Positions 43,934-52,591 of a DNA stretch of 64,000 bases are shown here, piece after piece. Numbering within the stretch: the first letter of the stretch is position 1; the number at the start of each line of letters is the position of its first letter. The DNA is taken from NCBI RefSeq assembly GCF_018390575.1, contig NZ_JAHBCJ010000001.1:434001-498000 (forward strand), given 5' to 3'. The notes under the pieces were generated by a model. The model saw nothing but the letters and a program-made list of their open reading frames with translations, ran no database searches and was not told the origin of the DNA. This DNA is from Bhargavaea massiliensis. GTDB taxonomy: Bacteria > Bacillota > Bacilli > Bacillales_A > Planococcaceae. Both the position numbers and the translations under genes were made by a program.

Positions 43934-44308
43934 ATGGAAGGGCAAGCAAAAGTGAAAGAAGCCAAACGAAAGGCAGAAGAGGAAGCCAAGAAAGGATATG
44001 ATACGGGAATCACATACGACCAATTGGCAAGGACTCCTGATGACTACATCGGGAAGAAAGTGAAATTCAGCGGAAAAGTCATTCAGGTTATGGAAGGTGA
44101 TGGCACCACCCAAATCAGATTTGCAGTTAACGAGGACTACGACACCATTATTTATGGGAATTTGATTCCTCGATTGTTGATTCAGGAATTCTAGAAGACG
44201 ATGTCATTACCATCATGGGATTATCCAGCGGGCTTCTCACTTACGAATCGACCATGGGGGCAAGCATTTCAATTCCCGGCATCATTATAGACAAAATTGA
44301 ACAGTAAA
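43934..44308 (+). pseudogene. Frameshifted, 5'-truncated remnant of a secreted-protein gene
   Basis: The first frame (43934-44194) reads a charged stalk and then YDQLARTPDDYIGKKVKFSGKVIQVMEGDG. After about 44160 the homologous sequence continues in another frame as FDSSIVDSGILEDDVITIMG and ends KIEQ-stop at 44308, so a single-base deletion near 44155-44165 broke it. Intact relatives are lipoproteins with a signal peptide; none is visible upstream, so the 5' end is also missing. The stretch is more AT-rich than its neighbours. Confidence 0.7.
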
Positions 44309-44310
44309 GA

Positions 44311-44357
44311 GCAGGCAATGGTGTATGAAACAAATCATCATTGCCTGCTTTTTTTGA
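44311..44357 (+). terminator. Terminator after the frameshifted gene
   Basis: AGCAGGCAATG pairs with CATTGCCTGCT, followed by seven Ts. Confidence 0.85.
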
Positions 44358-44488
44358 TGTTTGCCACGCTACTGTTCCAAGTAGGTTTATCAAATCTGAC
44401 CCCTTCCATCAAGACAAAATTGAACCTTTTCATAAGTCAGTGATTCGGTATGATAGGTCTTATCTCATATAGAAAAGAAGGGGTCATC

Positions 44489-45028
44489 ATGCAGAAAACA
44501 CATTCGGTTTCCGTCACACGGAACAAAACCTATGATATGATCATCACCGGCATGCTCATCGCGCTTGTCTTTACGGCGACCCTGCTGCTTAATATCAAGC
44601 TTCCGATCACCGCGAATGGCGGACTTGTCCATCTCGGAACAGCAATGCTCTTTATCTCGTCCATTTTGTTCGGCCCGAAAAAGGGCGCCATCGCAGGCGG
44701 CGTCGGGATGGGTCTGTTCGACCTGGTCTCCGGCTGGACGCTCTGGGCCCCGTTCACCCTTCTCACACGAGGCCTGCAGGGCTACATCGTCGGGAAAATC
44801 GCCTGGTCCGGCGGACGCGAAGGAAAGAGTCCGGTCTTCAATACGATTGCCGCGATTGTTTCCCTGCCGTTCATGCTGGCGGGCTACTATCTGTGCGAAG
44901 CCGTTTTGTTCAGCAACTGGATCATTCCGGTGGCTTCAATTCCGGGTAACATCACCCAAAACGTGGTCGGCCTGATTGTCGCCATCCCGGTCTGCATCGC
45001 ACTCAAGAAGGTTCCTGCATTTAAATAA
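44489..45028 (+). CDS. ECF transporter S component
   Basis: A 179-residue membrane protein with about six helices. The N-terminal MIITGMLIALVFTATLLLN and the GGLVHLGTAMLFISSILFGPKKGAIAGGVGMGLFDL segment match substrate-binding (S) proteins of energy-coupling-factor vitamin transporters. The ATG at 44489 has AAGGGG upstream. No riboswitch or biosynthetic neighbour shows the vitamin transported. Confidence 0.85.
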   Translation: MQKTHSVSVTRNKTYDMIITGMLIALVFTATLLLNIKLPITANGGLVHLGTAMLFISSILFGPKKGAIAGGVGMGLFDLVSGWTLWAPFTLLTRGLQGYIVGKIAWSGGREGKSPVFNTIAAIVSLPFMLAGYYLCEAVLFSNWIIPVASIPGNITQNVVGLIVAIPVCIALKKVPAFK

Positions 45029-45035
45029 TTGTGAA

Positions 45036-45073
45036 AAAGAGCGCCGTCCCATTAGGAACGGCGCTCTTTTTCT
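45036..45073. terminator. Bidirectional terminator between the ECF S gene and mqo
   Basis: AAAAAGAGCGCCGT and ACGGCGCTCTTTTT arms with a short loop lie between two convergent genes. Confidence 0.9.
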
Positions 45074-45074
45074 A

Positions 45075-46580
45075 TCAGTTATGGACTGGTTCTTTTTCAG
45101 TTTCATTCAGGCCGAGCACTTCTGCTGTCTCGGAGTGGATCTTCTCGAAGAGTTCAGGGTTCTCCGAAAGGGAAATGCCGTAGGAAGGAACCATTTCCTT
45201 GATTTTCGGTTCCCATTCGCCGTATTGCTCAGGGAAGCAGCGCTCGAGAATCTCCAGCATGACATGGACCGCCGTGGACGCGCCCGGAGATGCGCCGAGA
45301 AGCGCCGCAACCGAGCCGTCCTGTGCCGTCACGACTTCCGTGCCGAACTGGAGCGTGCCCTTGCCGCCTTCCTCGGTGTCTTTGATGACCTGGACGCGCT
45401 GGCCCGCGATGACGACATCCCAATCCTCGCTTTTCGCGCTCGGGATAAATTCGCGCAACACGTCGATGCGCTGTTCCTGGTTCAGCATCAGCTGCTCGAT
45501 CAGGTACTTCGTGAGCTTCATTTCCTTCGCGCCTGCGGAAAGCATCGTCAGAAGGTTATTCGGCTTCACTGATTTGATCAGGTCAAGATACGAACCCGTC
45601 TTTAGGAACTTCGGCGAAAATCCGGCGTATGGCCCGAAGAGAAGGGACCGCTTGCCATCGATGTAGCGGGTGTCAAGGTGAGGCACCGACATCGGCGGTG
45701 CGCCGACCTTCGCCTTGCCGTATACTTTCGAACGGTGCTGTTCGATGACTTCCGGATTGTTGCAGACGAGGAACAGCCCGCTGACCGGGAAGCCGCCGAT
45801 CTGCTTGGATTCCGGAATGCCCGTTTTCTGGAGCAGGTGCAGGCTGCCGCCGCCTGCTCCGATAAAGACGAACTTCGCCGTGTGGTACTCCAGCTTGTTG
45901 CCATCAAGGTCACGGACCTTCACTTCCCACTTGTCGCCGGAGCGCCGGATGTCTTCGACACTGTGGCGGTAATCGACTGAGACATCCTGGCGCTGCAGGT
46001 GATCAAAAAGGACACGCGTCAGCTCGCCGAAGTTGACATCCGTGCCGGAGTCGATTTTCGTCGCGGCGATCGGTTCGTCCACATTTCGGCCTTCCATCAT
46101 CAGAGGGATCCATTCTTTCAGCTTCTCCGGAGAGTCGCTGAACTCCATTCCCTCAAACAGCGGATTGCCGGACAGCGCTTCAAAACGCTTTCTCAGGAAC
46201 GAGACATTGTCCTCGCCTTCCACAAAGCTGATATGCGGAAGCGGCATGATGAACTTTTCCGGATCCTGGATCAGATTGTTTTTGACCAGGTGTGCCCAGA
46301 ACTGACGGGAAAGCTGGAACTGCTCGTTTACACGGATCGCTTTTTTCGTTTCGACCGTGCCGTCTTCCTTCTGGGGAGTGTAGTTCAGCTCGCACAGCGC
46401 AGAGTGGCCCGTGCCCGCATTGTTCCATTCGTTGGAGCTTTCTTCTCCCGGTTTATCCAGTTTCTCAAACACCTTGATCTTCATGTCCGGCGAGAGCTCT
46501 TTCAGCAAGGATCCCAAAGTCGCGCTCATGATACCGGCACCGATCAAAATCACATCTGTCTGCTTTTGCATGCTGCTCAT
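45075..46580 (-). CDS. mqo: Malate:quinone oxidoreductase
   Basis: A peripheral membrane FAD enzyme that oxidises malate to oxaloacetate and passes electrons to quinone. The 501-residue protein has the FAD motif [13 protein letters not shown] at the N-terminus and family motifs [17 protein letters not shown] and [15 protein letters not shown]. Single gene with its own promoter; the reverse-strand ECF gene converges on it. Confidence 0.97.
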   Translation of the reverse strand: MSSMQKQTDVILIGAGIMSATLGSLLKELSPDMKIKVFEKLDKPGEESSNEWNNAGTGHSALCELNYTPQKEDGTVETKKAIRVNEQFQLSRQFWAHLVKNNLIQDPEKFIMPLPHISFVEGEDNVSFLRKRFEALSGNPLFEGMEFSDSPEKLKEWIPLMMEGRNVDEPIAATKIDSGTDVNFGELTRVLFDHLQRQDVSVDYRHSVEDIRRSGDKWEVKVRDLDGNKLEYHTAKFVFIGAGGGSLHLLQKTGIPESKQIGGFPVSGLFLVCNNPEVIEQHRSKVYGKAKVGAPPMSVPHLDTRYIDGKRSLLFGPYAGFSPKFLKTGSYLDLIKSVKPNNLLTMLSAGAKEMKLTKYLIEQLMLNQEQRIDVLREFIPSAKSEDWDVVIAGQRVQVIKDTEEGGKGTLQFGTEVVTAQDGSVAALLGASPGASTAVHVMLEILERCFPEQYGEWEPKIKEMVPSYGISLSENPELFEKIHSETAEVLGLNETEKEPVHN

Positions 46581-46684
46581 GACAACCTTCCTTATCCCCT
46601 GGATTTATACTTAAATAATAGAGCTCCTGCCCAGGTGACCATCAGGCACCGGCCGGGAACAACTTATGTTCATTCTTAGCCTTT

Positions 46685-46693
46685 ATTATAACA
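46685..46693 (-). promoter_or_regulatory. Extended -10 promoter of mqo
   Basis: TGTTATAAT on the minus strand is an extended -10 (TGn-TATAAT) about 105 bases before the mqo ATG; the -35 is poor. The remaining stretch 46581-46932 holds this promoter and the hairpin at 46833-46863; I see no further gene there. Confidence 0.6.
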
Positions 46694-46832
46694 TAGTTCG
46701 ACAATTGACTTTCCTATTTCCTTCCGATTGCATACAGTGCAATTATACCTTTTTTGAATAACTGATCAGGCCTCATTGGCCGAAAAAGGAACACCCTGCG
46801 TGAAATAGCATTCAACTGTACAGAATAGAAAA

Positions 46833-46863
46833 GGCTTTCATCCGCATGTAACGGATGAAAGCC
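46833..46863 (-). terminator. Terminator downstream of the DUF378 gene
   Basis: GGCTTTCATCCG pairs perfectly with CGGATGAAAGCC around a 7-base loop; TTTTCT follows on the minus strand. Confidence 0.65.
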
Positions 46864-46932
46864 GATGAAATTGCACTAAAGAGGACATTTCTTACGTTCT
46901 GCGCGAAGCCCAAGCAGTGTTTATGATTACAA

Positions 46933-47265
46933 TCAATCATTGTTGCGGTTCGCCTTCTTTACCTCAGTATCCCGCTCTTTACTGAAATCGGGCTCCTCAC
47001 CGAATTCTGTGCGCAAATCCTGATTGGAAATTCTTGAGGGCCGGTCACCCGTAACCATGGTGTCCATCTCTTCGCTCGGTTTAAACAACAGACCGATACA
47101 GATCAGGGCACTGATCCCTACAAGACCATAGACCACTCTGGACAAGAAAGCATCTTGACCGCCAAATAACGCTGCAACTAAATCAAACTGAAAAAATCCA
47201 ATCAATCCCCAGTTTAGCCCGCCGATAATCAATAGAGCCAGCGCAATCCGTGAAAGCACACTCAT
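46933..47265 (-). CDS. DUF378 family membrane protein
   Basis: A 110-residue protein. Residues 1-62 are the DUF378 domain with two membrane helices (ALLIIGGLNWGLIGFFQFDLVAALFGG and YGLVGISALICIGLLF). The remaining 48 residues are a charged hydrophilic tail. AAGGAGGAG precedes the ATG. Function unknown; in some Bacilli such genes are stress-linked, but no sigma-B promoter is clear here. Confidence 0.85.
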   Translation of the reverse strand: MSVLSRIALALLIIGGLNWGLIGFFQFDLVAALFGGQDAFLSRVVYGLVGISALICIGLLFKPSEEMDTMVTGDRPSRISNQDLRTEFGEEPDFSKERDTEVKKANRNND

Positions 47266-47585
47266 ATATTGACTCCTCCTTCCTGATTCGTATTTATCCT
47301 TTACCGAAACCCATTTTTAATACATATTTAATGATAGAGAGGTGCTCAAATCATCCTCTTCATTTGAAGAGTTGGTTCGGGTCATTCTTTAAGATCTGAA
47401 AGCTCTGCAGATTTCCACCATTAACAGCTTCATGAACCTCCCAAGAAAATCAAATGGGATGCGCTGAATTTCTCATCCGCAGGAGGCCGAGTGTTCGGCC
47501 GATGACGCTTGATCCGCTTGCACTCCAGTTCACCGTAACATCCCTGCATGAGTAGTTGTGATTCACCTATAAAACAAAGTATAGT
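47266..47585. other. Non-coding stretch with the rluF promoter
   Basis: The 365-base gap between DUF378 and rluF holds a probable promoter at its right end: TTGTGA (47556-47561), 18 bases, TATAGT (47580-47585), plus strand. The rest shows no convincing frame, repeat or hairpin. Confidence 0.5.
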
Positions 47586-47630
47586 AAGCATCAAATCAAA
47601 TGATCCTGATTAAGGAAGGGATGTGCAGAC

Positions 47631-48338
47631 ATGCGAATTAATAAATACATCAGTGAATCCGGAAAGACATCCAGGCGAGGTGCCGATCGGCTAATTGAAG
47701 AGGGGCGTGTGACGATCAACGGCAAACGTGTCTCCATCGGCACTCAAGTCGAGCCCGGGGATGATGTCCGGGTAGACGGGAATCCCATCCGGGTGGCCAG
47801 GAACAATGTCTATCTTGCCTTGAATAAACCTGTTGGCATCACAAGCACGACAGAAAAAAGCGTAAAAGGAAATATCGTCGACCTGGTCAACCATCCACTG
47901 AGAGTGTTCAACATCGGGCGTCTTGATAAAGATTCTGAAGGCCTGATCCTTCTCACGAATGACGGCGACATCGTCAACGAAATCTTGCGCTCCGAGAACA
48001 AGCATGAAAAAGAATATATCGTTTCAGTGGACAAGCCGATCACCCCTGAATTTCTGAATAACATGTCAGAGGGCGTCAGGATATTGGGAACGAAAACACT
48101 TCCCTGCAAGACGGAACAATTATCGAAATACGATTTCAAAATCATTCTCACACAAGGGCTGAACCGTCAGATTCGCCGCATGTGCGAAGCGTTGGGCTAC
48201 CAAGTGTACCGGCTGCAGAGAATCCGGATCATGAACATCCATCTGGGCAATCTCCCGCCAGGACAGTGGAGGGATCTGTCTAAAAAAGAACGCACCGCAT
48301 TATTCAGGGAACTCGACTACGAGCCAAGAGAATGGTAA
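47631..48338 (+). CDS. rluF: 23S rRNA pseudouridine synthase RluF-type
   Basis: A 235-residue RsuA-family enzyme: an S4 RNA-binding domain (residues 1-50) followed by the catalytic domain with D99 in [17 protein letters not shown] and the [15 protein letters not shown] motif. The RluF assignment (U2604 of 23S rRNA) rests on overall pattern and length. The gene is visibly more AT-rich than its neighbours, which may mean recent acquisition. Confidence 0.85.
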   Translation: MRINKYISESGKTSRRGADRLIEEGRVTINGKRVSIGTQVEPGDDVRVDGNPIRVARNNVYLALNKPVGITSTTEKSVKGNIVDLVNHPLRVFNIGRLDKDSEGLILLTNDGDIVNEILRSENKHEKEYIVSVDKPITPEFLNNMSEGVRILGTKTLPCKTEQLSKYDFKIILTQGLNRQIRRMCEALGYQVYRLQRIRIMNIHLGNLPPGQWRDLSKKERTALFRELDYEPREW

Positions 48339-48344
48339 GGCTAT

Positions 48345-48403
48345 AAAAAATGATCATCGGAGTCACGCCCGGGCAATGGGACAGGTCCGATGATCATTTT
48401 TTA
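48345..48403. terminator. Bidirectional terminator after rluF
   Basis: AAAAAATGATCATCGGA pairs with TCCGATGATCATTTTTT around a loop of about 25 bases. Confidence 0.9.
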
Positions 48404-48404
48404 T

Positions 48405-48599
48405 TTATTCTCCGTGCATGCGGTCCAACACTTGGTACTGCTTCATGTACGGTCCGTCATCCGCTACAACTGAATGGTATAGTGCCTTGATGGCCAAGTT
48501 TTTCTCCAGGCCCATTTCAGATTTGATCTTTTTTAGCTCATCATGCAATTCACGATGCTGGTTAATCAGTTTTGTCATAACGGTTTTGTTGTATCTCAT
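48405..48599 (-). CDS. Small hypothetical protein
   Basis: A 64-residue charged, helical protein (LINQHRELHDELKKIKSEMG, then DDGPYMKQYQVLDRMHGE). AGGATGAGAGCAG precedes the ATG. No known family was recognised. It lies downstream of rlmH on the same strand and ends at the shared terminator. Confidence 0.55.
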   Translation of the reverse strand: MRYNKTVMTKLINQHRELHDELKKIKSEMGLEKNLAIKALYHSVVADDGPYMKQYQVLDRMHGE

Positions 48600-48622
48600 C
48601 TGCTCTCATCCTTTTTAACAGC

Positions 48623-49102
48623 CTATTTATGATACGGCTCATTTTTCATGATCCGGAAAGCCCTGTACACCTGCTCCAATAGTATGAGCTTCATCAGCTG
48701 ATGAGGGAAGGTCATTTTGGAGAAGCTGAGTTTCTCGTCCGCCCGTTTGAGGACATCGGCATGCAGGCCCAGGGATCCGCCGATGACAAACACGACTTTG
48801 CTTTTGCCGTAAGTCATGAGGGATTCGAGGTTTGACGCGAGCTCCTCCGACGCCCGTTGCTTGCCCTCGATGGCGAGTACGATCACATGGGCATCGGCGG
48901 GAATCTTCGACAAGATCCGTTCCCCTTCTTTTTTCTTTACCATTTCCATCTCCGCGTCACTCAGCTGCTCGGGTGCTTTTTCATCCGATACTTCGGCCAG
49001 CTGGATTTTCGCATAGGGACGCAGCCGTTTTTCGTACTCCTCAATGCCTGTTTTCAGATATTTTTCTTTGAGCTTTCCGACTGTAATGATTGTAATATTC
49101 AC
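48623..49102 (-). CDS. rlmH: 23S rRNA (pseudouridine1915-N3)-methyltransferase RlmH
   Basis: A 159-residue SPOUT methyltransferase (OrfX, B. subtilis YydA) acting on position 1915 of helix 69. Family motifs are [31 protein letters not shown] and the conserved C-terminus [10 protein letters not shown]. The start is GTG at 49102 with AGGTGG seven bases before it. In staphylococci the 3' end of this gene is the SCCmec attachment site; the end here is intact and no element follows. Confidence 0.96.
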   Translation of the reverse strand: MNITIITVGKLKEKYLKTGIEEYEKRLRPYAKIQLAEVSDEKAPEQLSDAEMEMVKKKEGERILSKIPADAHVIVLAIEGKQRASEELASNLESLMTYGKSKVVFVIGGSLGLHADVLKRADEKLSFSKMTFPHQLMKLILLEQVYRAFRIMKNEPYHK

Positions 49103-49493
49103 AGCTTGTCCACCTTTGCCAAATCGGTTATTCACAGGAATTATGCACATATCCACAACTGAAATCAAGATATGGTGGGCGACTGCATGTTCGATACCAC
49201 ATATATTGCAGCCTGTTGGCAATAATCACAGGGTGTGGATAACTCTTCGGATTTGTTGATGGTTTCCATGATCGGGAAGGCTTCCGTTTTTGCAGTTACC
49301 TCGTCTAAAGCCCGGTATATGTGGGTTTCGCATGCTTTTTTCGTTGTGTTTTCCATTCAAAAACCTCCTTTTCCACTCCAGAAAGTTATAAACATTTGCA
49401 AATAGTTATCCACATTGGTGGACAATTGCAATTATTTACGGAAAAAACACAGGCAGCCGGTTGAAATCTCACCGTGCTGCCCCTTGTGGATAG
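49095..49493. promoter_or_regulatory. DnaA-box cluster around rlmH, yyzF and htrA
   Basis: Four perfect TTATNCACA boxes are present: 49128-49136 and 49141-49149 (plus), 49234-49242 (minus) and 49406-49414 (plus). One-mismatch boxes are at 49095, 49149 and 49485. Seven boxes in 400 bases is far above background. B. subtilis has origin-proximal DnaA-box clusters that titrate DnaA, one of them near yydA (rlmH) as I recall, so a conserved regulatory role is likely. Confidence 0.7.
49165..49356 (-). CDS. yyzF: CxxH/CxxC protein YyzF
   Basis: A 63-residue protein of a small Bacillales family always found near rlmH. It has CETH near the N-terminus and [12 protein letters not shown] near the C-terminus, likely a zinc site. 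AAAGGAGG precedes the ATG. Function unknown. Confidence 0.85.
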   Translation of the reverse strand: MENTTKKACETHIYRALDEVTAKTEAFPIMETINKSEELSTPCDYCQQAAIYVVSNMQSPTIS

Positions 49494-49542
49494 ATATATT
49501 TGTAACAGTAGAACAAAATTTCAGTTATTTAGTTGCAAACTG

Positions 49543-50721
49543 CTATAAATTGATTTCAATGTCCATTGCTTCGCCGCTCCGGTACACCTTAAGCTTGACC
49601 GCGTCGCCCTCTTTCACCTCATTATACAAGTACTTCCGCAAGTCGATCAAATCCGCGATGGGTTCCCCATCCATAGCTGTAATGACGTCATACTGCCGGA
49701 GTCCGGCTTCCTGTGCCGCAGAGCCTTGCATCACCTGGTCCACGACCACACCCTCTGTGATGTCCTTCGGCAGGTTCAGCTCCTGCTGTTGATAAACAGC
49801 CGGGATATCCATCAGGTCAAACAGCGTGACGCCCATTTGCGGACGGCGGACTTCCCCGTGCTGCTCCAAGTCTTCGATGATCGGCACAGCGGAATTGATC
49901 GGAATGGCCAGGCCAATGCCCTCGACCGATGCTTCGGCAATCTTCATGGAGTTGATGCCGATCAGCCGGCCGTTCAGGTCGACAAGCGCGCCCCCCGAGT
50001 TGCCAGGGTTAATGGCCGCATCCGTTTGCAGGACTTCCGCATTCCAGTCGATCGACTGGTCCCCGTTCAGGTCGACCGGTATGGACCGTTCCTTCCCGGA
50101 AATGACCCCGACCGTCACTGAACCTGAAAATCCGAGTCCGAGCGGGTTGCCGATTGCGATTGCGGTCTGTCCGCGCTTCAATTCATCAGAATCTCCAAAT
50201 TCAATAACATCCTGCACATCGGCATCGTCCATCTCGACCACTGCCAGATCGGTCCAGATATCTGTGCCAAGCAGCTTGCCGGGCACCTTCGTGCCGTCTT
50301 CCAGCGTGATTTCGATTTGTGATGCATCTTCGACGACATGGTTGTTCGTCACGACATATGCTCTGCCTTCCTCCTGCTTGTAAATCACACCTGATCCGAC
50401 GCCTGCCGGAACGGTCTCCTCCGCGCCGGTCCAATAGTTGCCGGCAGTCTGGAGATTGGTCACGCCGACAACCGCTGCAGATGCCTCATCAACCGCTCCA
50501 ACGATTCCTTCCTGCAGTTCAAGGGCCGCATCAGGCGCAACGTCGTCCTTCCCGTTTCCGTCTTTTGCTGCCGTTTCCGCATCGGCAACGGTATTGACGT
50601 TGCTCTCGCCTTCCGCTTCCTGTTCCGGAGAAAGACAGCCCTGCAAGAGAAGCGCCGCAGAAAGTATTCCGACCGCACCGATATAACGAAGTCCGATCTG
50701 GCGGTAATCCCGTTTACCCAT
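49543..50721 (-). CDS. htrA: HtrA-type S1C serine protease with PDZ domain
   Basis: A 392-residue surface quality-control protease. The catalytic triad is H128 (NNHVV), D158 (TDLAVVE) and S242 (NPGNSGGALVD), followed by one PDZ domain (about 285-385). Bacillus homologues are anchored by an N-terminal membrane helix; here the first 30 residues end in a lipobox-like LLQGC (Cys29), so it may instead be a lipoprotein. A Gly/Asp/Ala-rich linker of about 40 residues precedes the protease. It is the last gene of the wal region (yyxA/htrC position). Confidence 0.92.
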   Translation of the reverse strand: MGKRDYRQIGLRYIGAVGILSAALLLQGCLSPEQEAEGESNVNTVADAETAAKDGNGKDDVAPDAALELQEGIVGAVDEASAAVVGVTNLQTAGNYWTGAEETVPAGVGSGVIYKQEEGRAYVVTNNHVVEDASQIEITLEDGTKVPGKLLGTDIWTDLAVVEMDDADVQDVIEFGDSDELKRGQTAIAIGNPLGLGFSGSVTVGVISGKERSIPVDLNGDQSIDWNAEVLQTDAAINPGNSGGALVDLNGRLIGINSMKIAEASVEGIGLAIPINSAVPIIEDLEQHGEVRRPQMGVTLFDLMDIPAVYQQQELNLPKDITEGVVVDQVMQGSAAQEAGLRQYDVITAMDGEPIADLIDLRKYLYNEVKEGDAVKLKVYRSGEAMDIEINL

Positions 50722-50815
50722 CCAACCAACACCCTCTCCTGAAAATATCTACTGTCCTTTAACCTACCCGTTTCGGGCAATTTGAACACAGAGCGTATTT
50801 GCTGGTGTAAATAGC

Positions 50816-50922
50816 GGTGTTAAGAAAAAGGGCGTGAGTGAAAGGAAACTGTCCCGAATGTTTAAGAAAGCGGCGCCCATTGTTAAGAAGACAGACCTGA
50901 GTGTTAAGCAAAACCCGACACC
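50816..50922. repeat. Degenerate 21-bp tandem repeat between htrA and walJ
   Basis: TTAAG or its variant recurs at 50820, 50841 (AAAGG), 50862, 50883 and 50904, an exact 21-base pitch over five units. On the minus strand this is CTTAACA every two helical turns. The other bases of each unit are poorly conserved. It fills the 244-base gap; no gene is seen. It may be a protein-binding array or a decayed minisatellite. Confidence 0.6.
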
Positions 50923-50965
50923 CCGCCACAATGAAAAAACCGCCCCGCAATGGGACGGATATGGT

Positions 50966-51754
50966 TTAGACTGTGACCAGCTCGGTCGGCGCTTCCGCAT
51001 CAGTGTCATACAGATGCACAAATTCGCCGGGCCGGATGCCGCATGTTTCAAGCGTCTGCGAAACGCTCAGCCTCGCAAGGTCTTTCATATTATTGTCTTT
51101 CGACAGGTGGGAAAGATAGATGCGTGTTTCCTTCTGCCCCACCACTTCGCTCATCGCAACCGCCGCATCTTCATTCGATACGTGGCCGACATCGCTTAGG
51201 ATGCGCCGCTTGACGTTCCACGGGTAACGGCCCATCTGAAGCATGCCGACATCATGGTTGCTTTCAAAGACGAATGCGTCCGATCCGGAAATCCAGCCCT
51301 TCATCCGGTCGCTTACATAGCCGGTGTCGGTAATCAGGGCAAGCTTGCGGCCGCTGTCATGGAACACATAGAACATCGGGTCAGCCGCGTCATGCGAAAC
51401 GGCGAACGACTGGATATCCAGGCTGCCGAACGATTTCACCGCTTCCATATCAAAAGTGAAGCGCTGGCCGACCGGAATGTCTCCGACCAGGCCGTCCATC
51501 GCTTTCCAAGTCTTTTCGTTAGCATAAATCGGCATGCCATACTTCCTCGCCGCCACGCCCAGTCCCCTGATATGGTCGCTGTGTTCGTGCGTGACGAAGA
51601 TGCCGTCGACCTGCTTCATGCTGCGGCCGATGCCGCCGAGGAGTCCCTCGAGCTTTTTGGCGCTCAAGCCGGCGTCAACAAGAAAAGCATGGTCGTCATT
51701 TTCTATATAAATGGAATTGCCCGTACTGCCGCTGGCCAATACACTGAATCTCAC
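50966..51754 (-). CDS. walJ: MBL-fold exonuclease-like protein WalJ (YycJ)
   Basis: A 262-residue metallo-beta-lactamase-fold protein with the metal motif [10 protein letters not shown] (H56, H58, D60, H61). WalJ belongs to the conserved wal operon and is linked to coordination of cell division and DNA replication or mismatch repair. The start is GTG at 51754 with AGGAGG eight bases upstream, immediately after an 8-bp tandem repeat. Confidence 0.93.
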   Translation of the reverse strand: MRFSVLASGSTGNSIYIENDDHAFLVDAGLSAKKLEGLLGGIGRSMKQVDGIFVTHEHSDHIRGLGVAARKYGMPIYANEKTWKAMDGLVGDIPVGQRFTFDMEAVKSFGSLDIQSFAVSHDAADPMFYVFHDSGRKLALITDTGYVSDRMKGWISGSDAFVFESNHDVGMLQMGRYPWNVKRRILSDVGHVSNEDAAVAMSEVVGQKETRIYLSHLSKDNNMKDLARLSVSQTLETCGIRPGEFVHLYDTDAEAPTELVTV

Positions 51755-51766
51755 GTTTCGGCCTCC

Positions 51767-51790
51767 TACTCTTCTACTCTTCTACTCTTC
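51767..51790. repeat. Three tandem copies of an 8-bp unit at the walI-walJ junction
   Basis: TACTCTTC occurs three times in a row. It covers the walI stop codon (51784-51782) and ends just before the walJ ribosome site. A change in copy number would shift the walI C-terminus and the spacing to walJ. Confidence 0.85.
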
Positions 51791-52591
51791 TTCTTCGGTG
51801 TCTGGTTCGGAAAGCTTATCGAGGATTTTGCCGTTCACTGCGTTGATGAAGTGGTCGGCATTAGTCCCATCGATCAATTCTACATGAATATGCCAGGTCG
51901 GGACAAACACTTGCGTTTGAGTCAGCTCGACAAGCGGGGAATAGCCCAGCTCTACATCCGTGACATTGGTACCCGGCTTGATAGCTTCAGACCGGGAAAG
52001 CGCGCTGATTGCCTGGAGTGGAGAGTAGAGGCTTTTCTGCTCGTTGATTTCCTTCAGGTTGTGAAGCATGGTCTGCTCGTATCGGATAGCCTTCCGGTCT
52101 GCATTCCAATGCACGGTCAGTGTCGAGTTCTCATTGTAAAAGATCGTGTTGCCGTCAAATGTTTGGAAAAAGGTTGCCGTCCGCTCTTCCTCGTCCACTT
52201 CCCAGAGGGTGTAATTCTTGCCGTTCGTCACATATTTCTCAAGGAACTCTTCAAACTCCAGCTTGCCTTTGCTGTTTTCCAGGCCAAATGGTTCCTCAAG
52301 CTCTGAAATGAGTGTGTGCCCTTCCACGATCTTAAGTGCCTGGCCGGATAAATCCCTTAATTCCATGAGACTGACAGGCTTCAGCTCGCCGGAAACACGG
52401 AAGGCTTCCTTGGTCTCCGGGAGGTCTCCGTAAGTGATGTCATCTCCGCTCAGCCGTTCTTCGATGCTCGTTTCACCGAGCACCTCGTAGTTTTCATACT
52501 CATTTGTCCGGTTCATATACAGCGAGAACAGGAAAACATTCAGGATGGCGAACACGACAATGAAAATGGTCTTTGTCTTACTCCAGTCCAC
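51782..52591 (-). CDS. walI: Two-component system regulatory protein WalI (YycI)
   Basis: A 269-residue membrane-anchored protein that, with WalH, restrains WalK. One N-terminal helix (TIFIVVFAILNVFLFSLYM) is followed by an extracellular domain. The start is GTG at 52591, eight bases after AGGAGG and inside the end of walH; eight additional upstream codons of the open frame are not needed. Confidence 0.9.
   Translation of the reverse strand: MDWSKTKTIFIVVFAILNVFLFSLYMNRTNEYENYEVLGETSIEERLSGDDITYGDLPETKEAFRVSGELKPVSLMELRDLSGQALKIVEGHTLISELEEPFGLENSKGKLEFEEFLEKYVTNGKNYTLWEVDEEERTATFFQTFDGNTIFYNENSTLTVHWNADRKAIRYEQTMLHNLKEINEQKSLYSPLQAISALSRSEAIKPGTNVTDVELGYSPLVELTQTQVFVPTWHIHVELIDGTNADHFINAVNGKILDKLSEPDTEEEE

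Noticed and set aside
48600-48640. SCC-type integration site or element at the end of rlmH
   Set aside because: The rlmH end is intact but there are no direct repeats, recombinase genes or foreign cargo next to it.
51767-51790. GAG/UAG-rich octamer repeat as another TRAP site
   Set aside because: The 8-base pitch does not give consecutive triplets with two- or three-base spacers.
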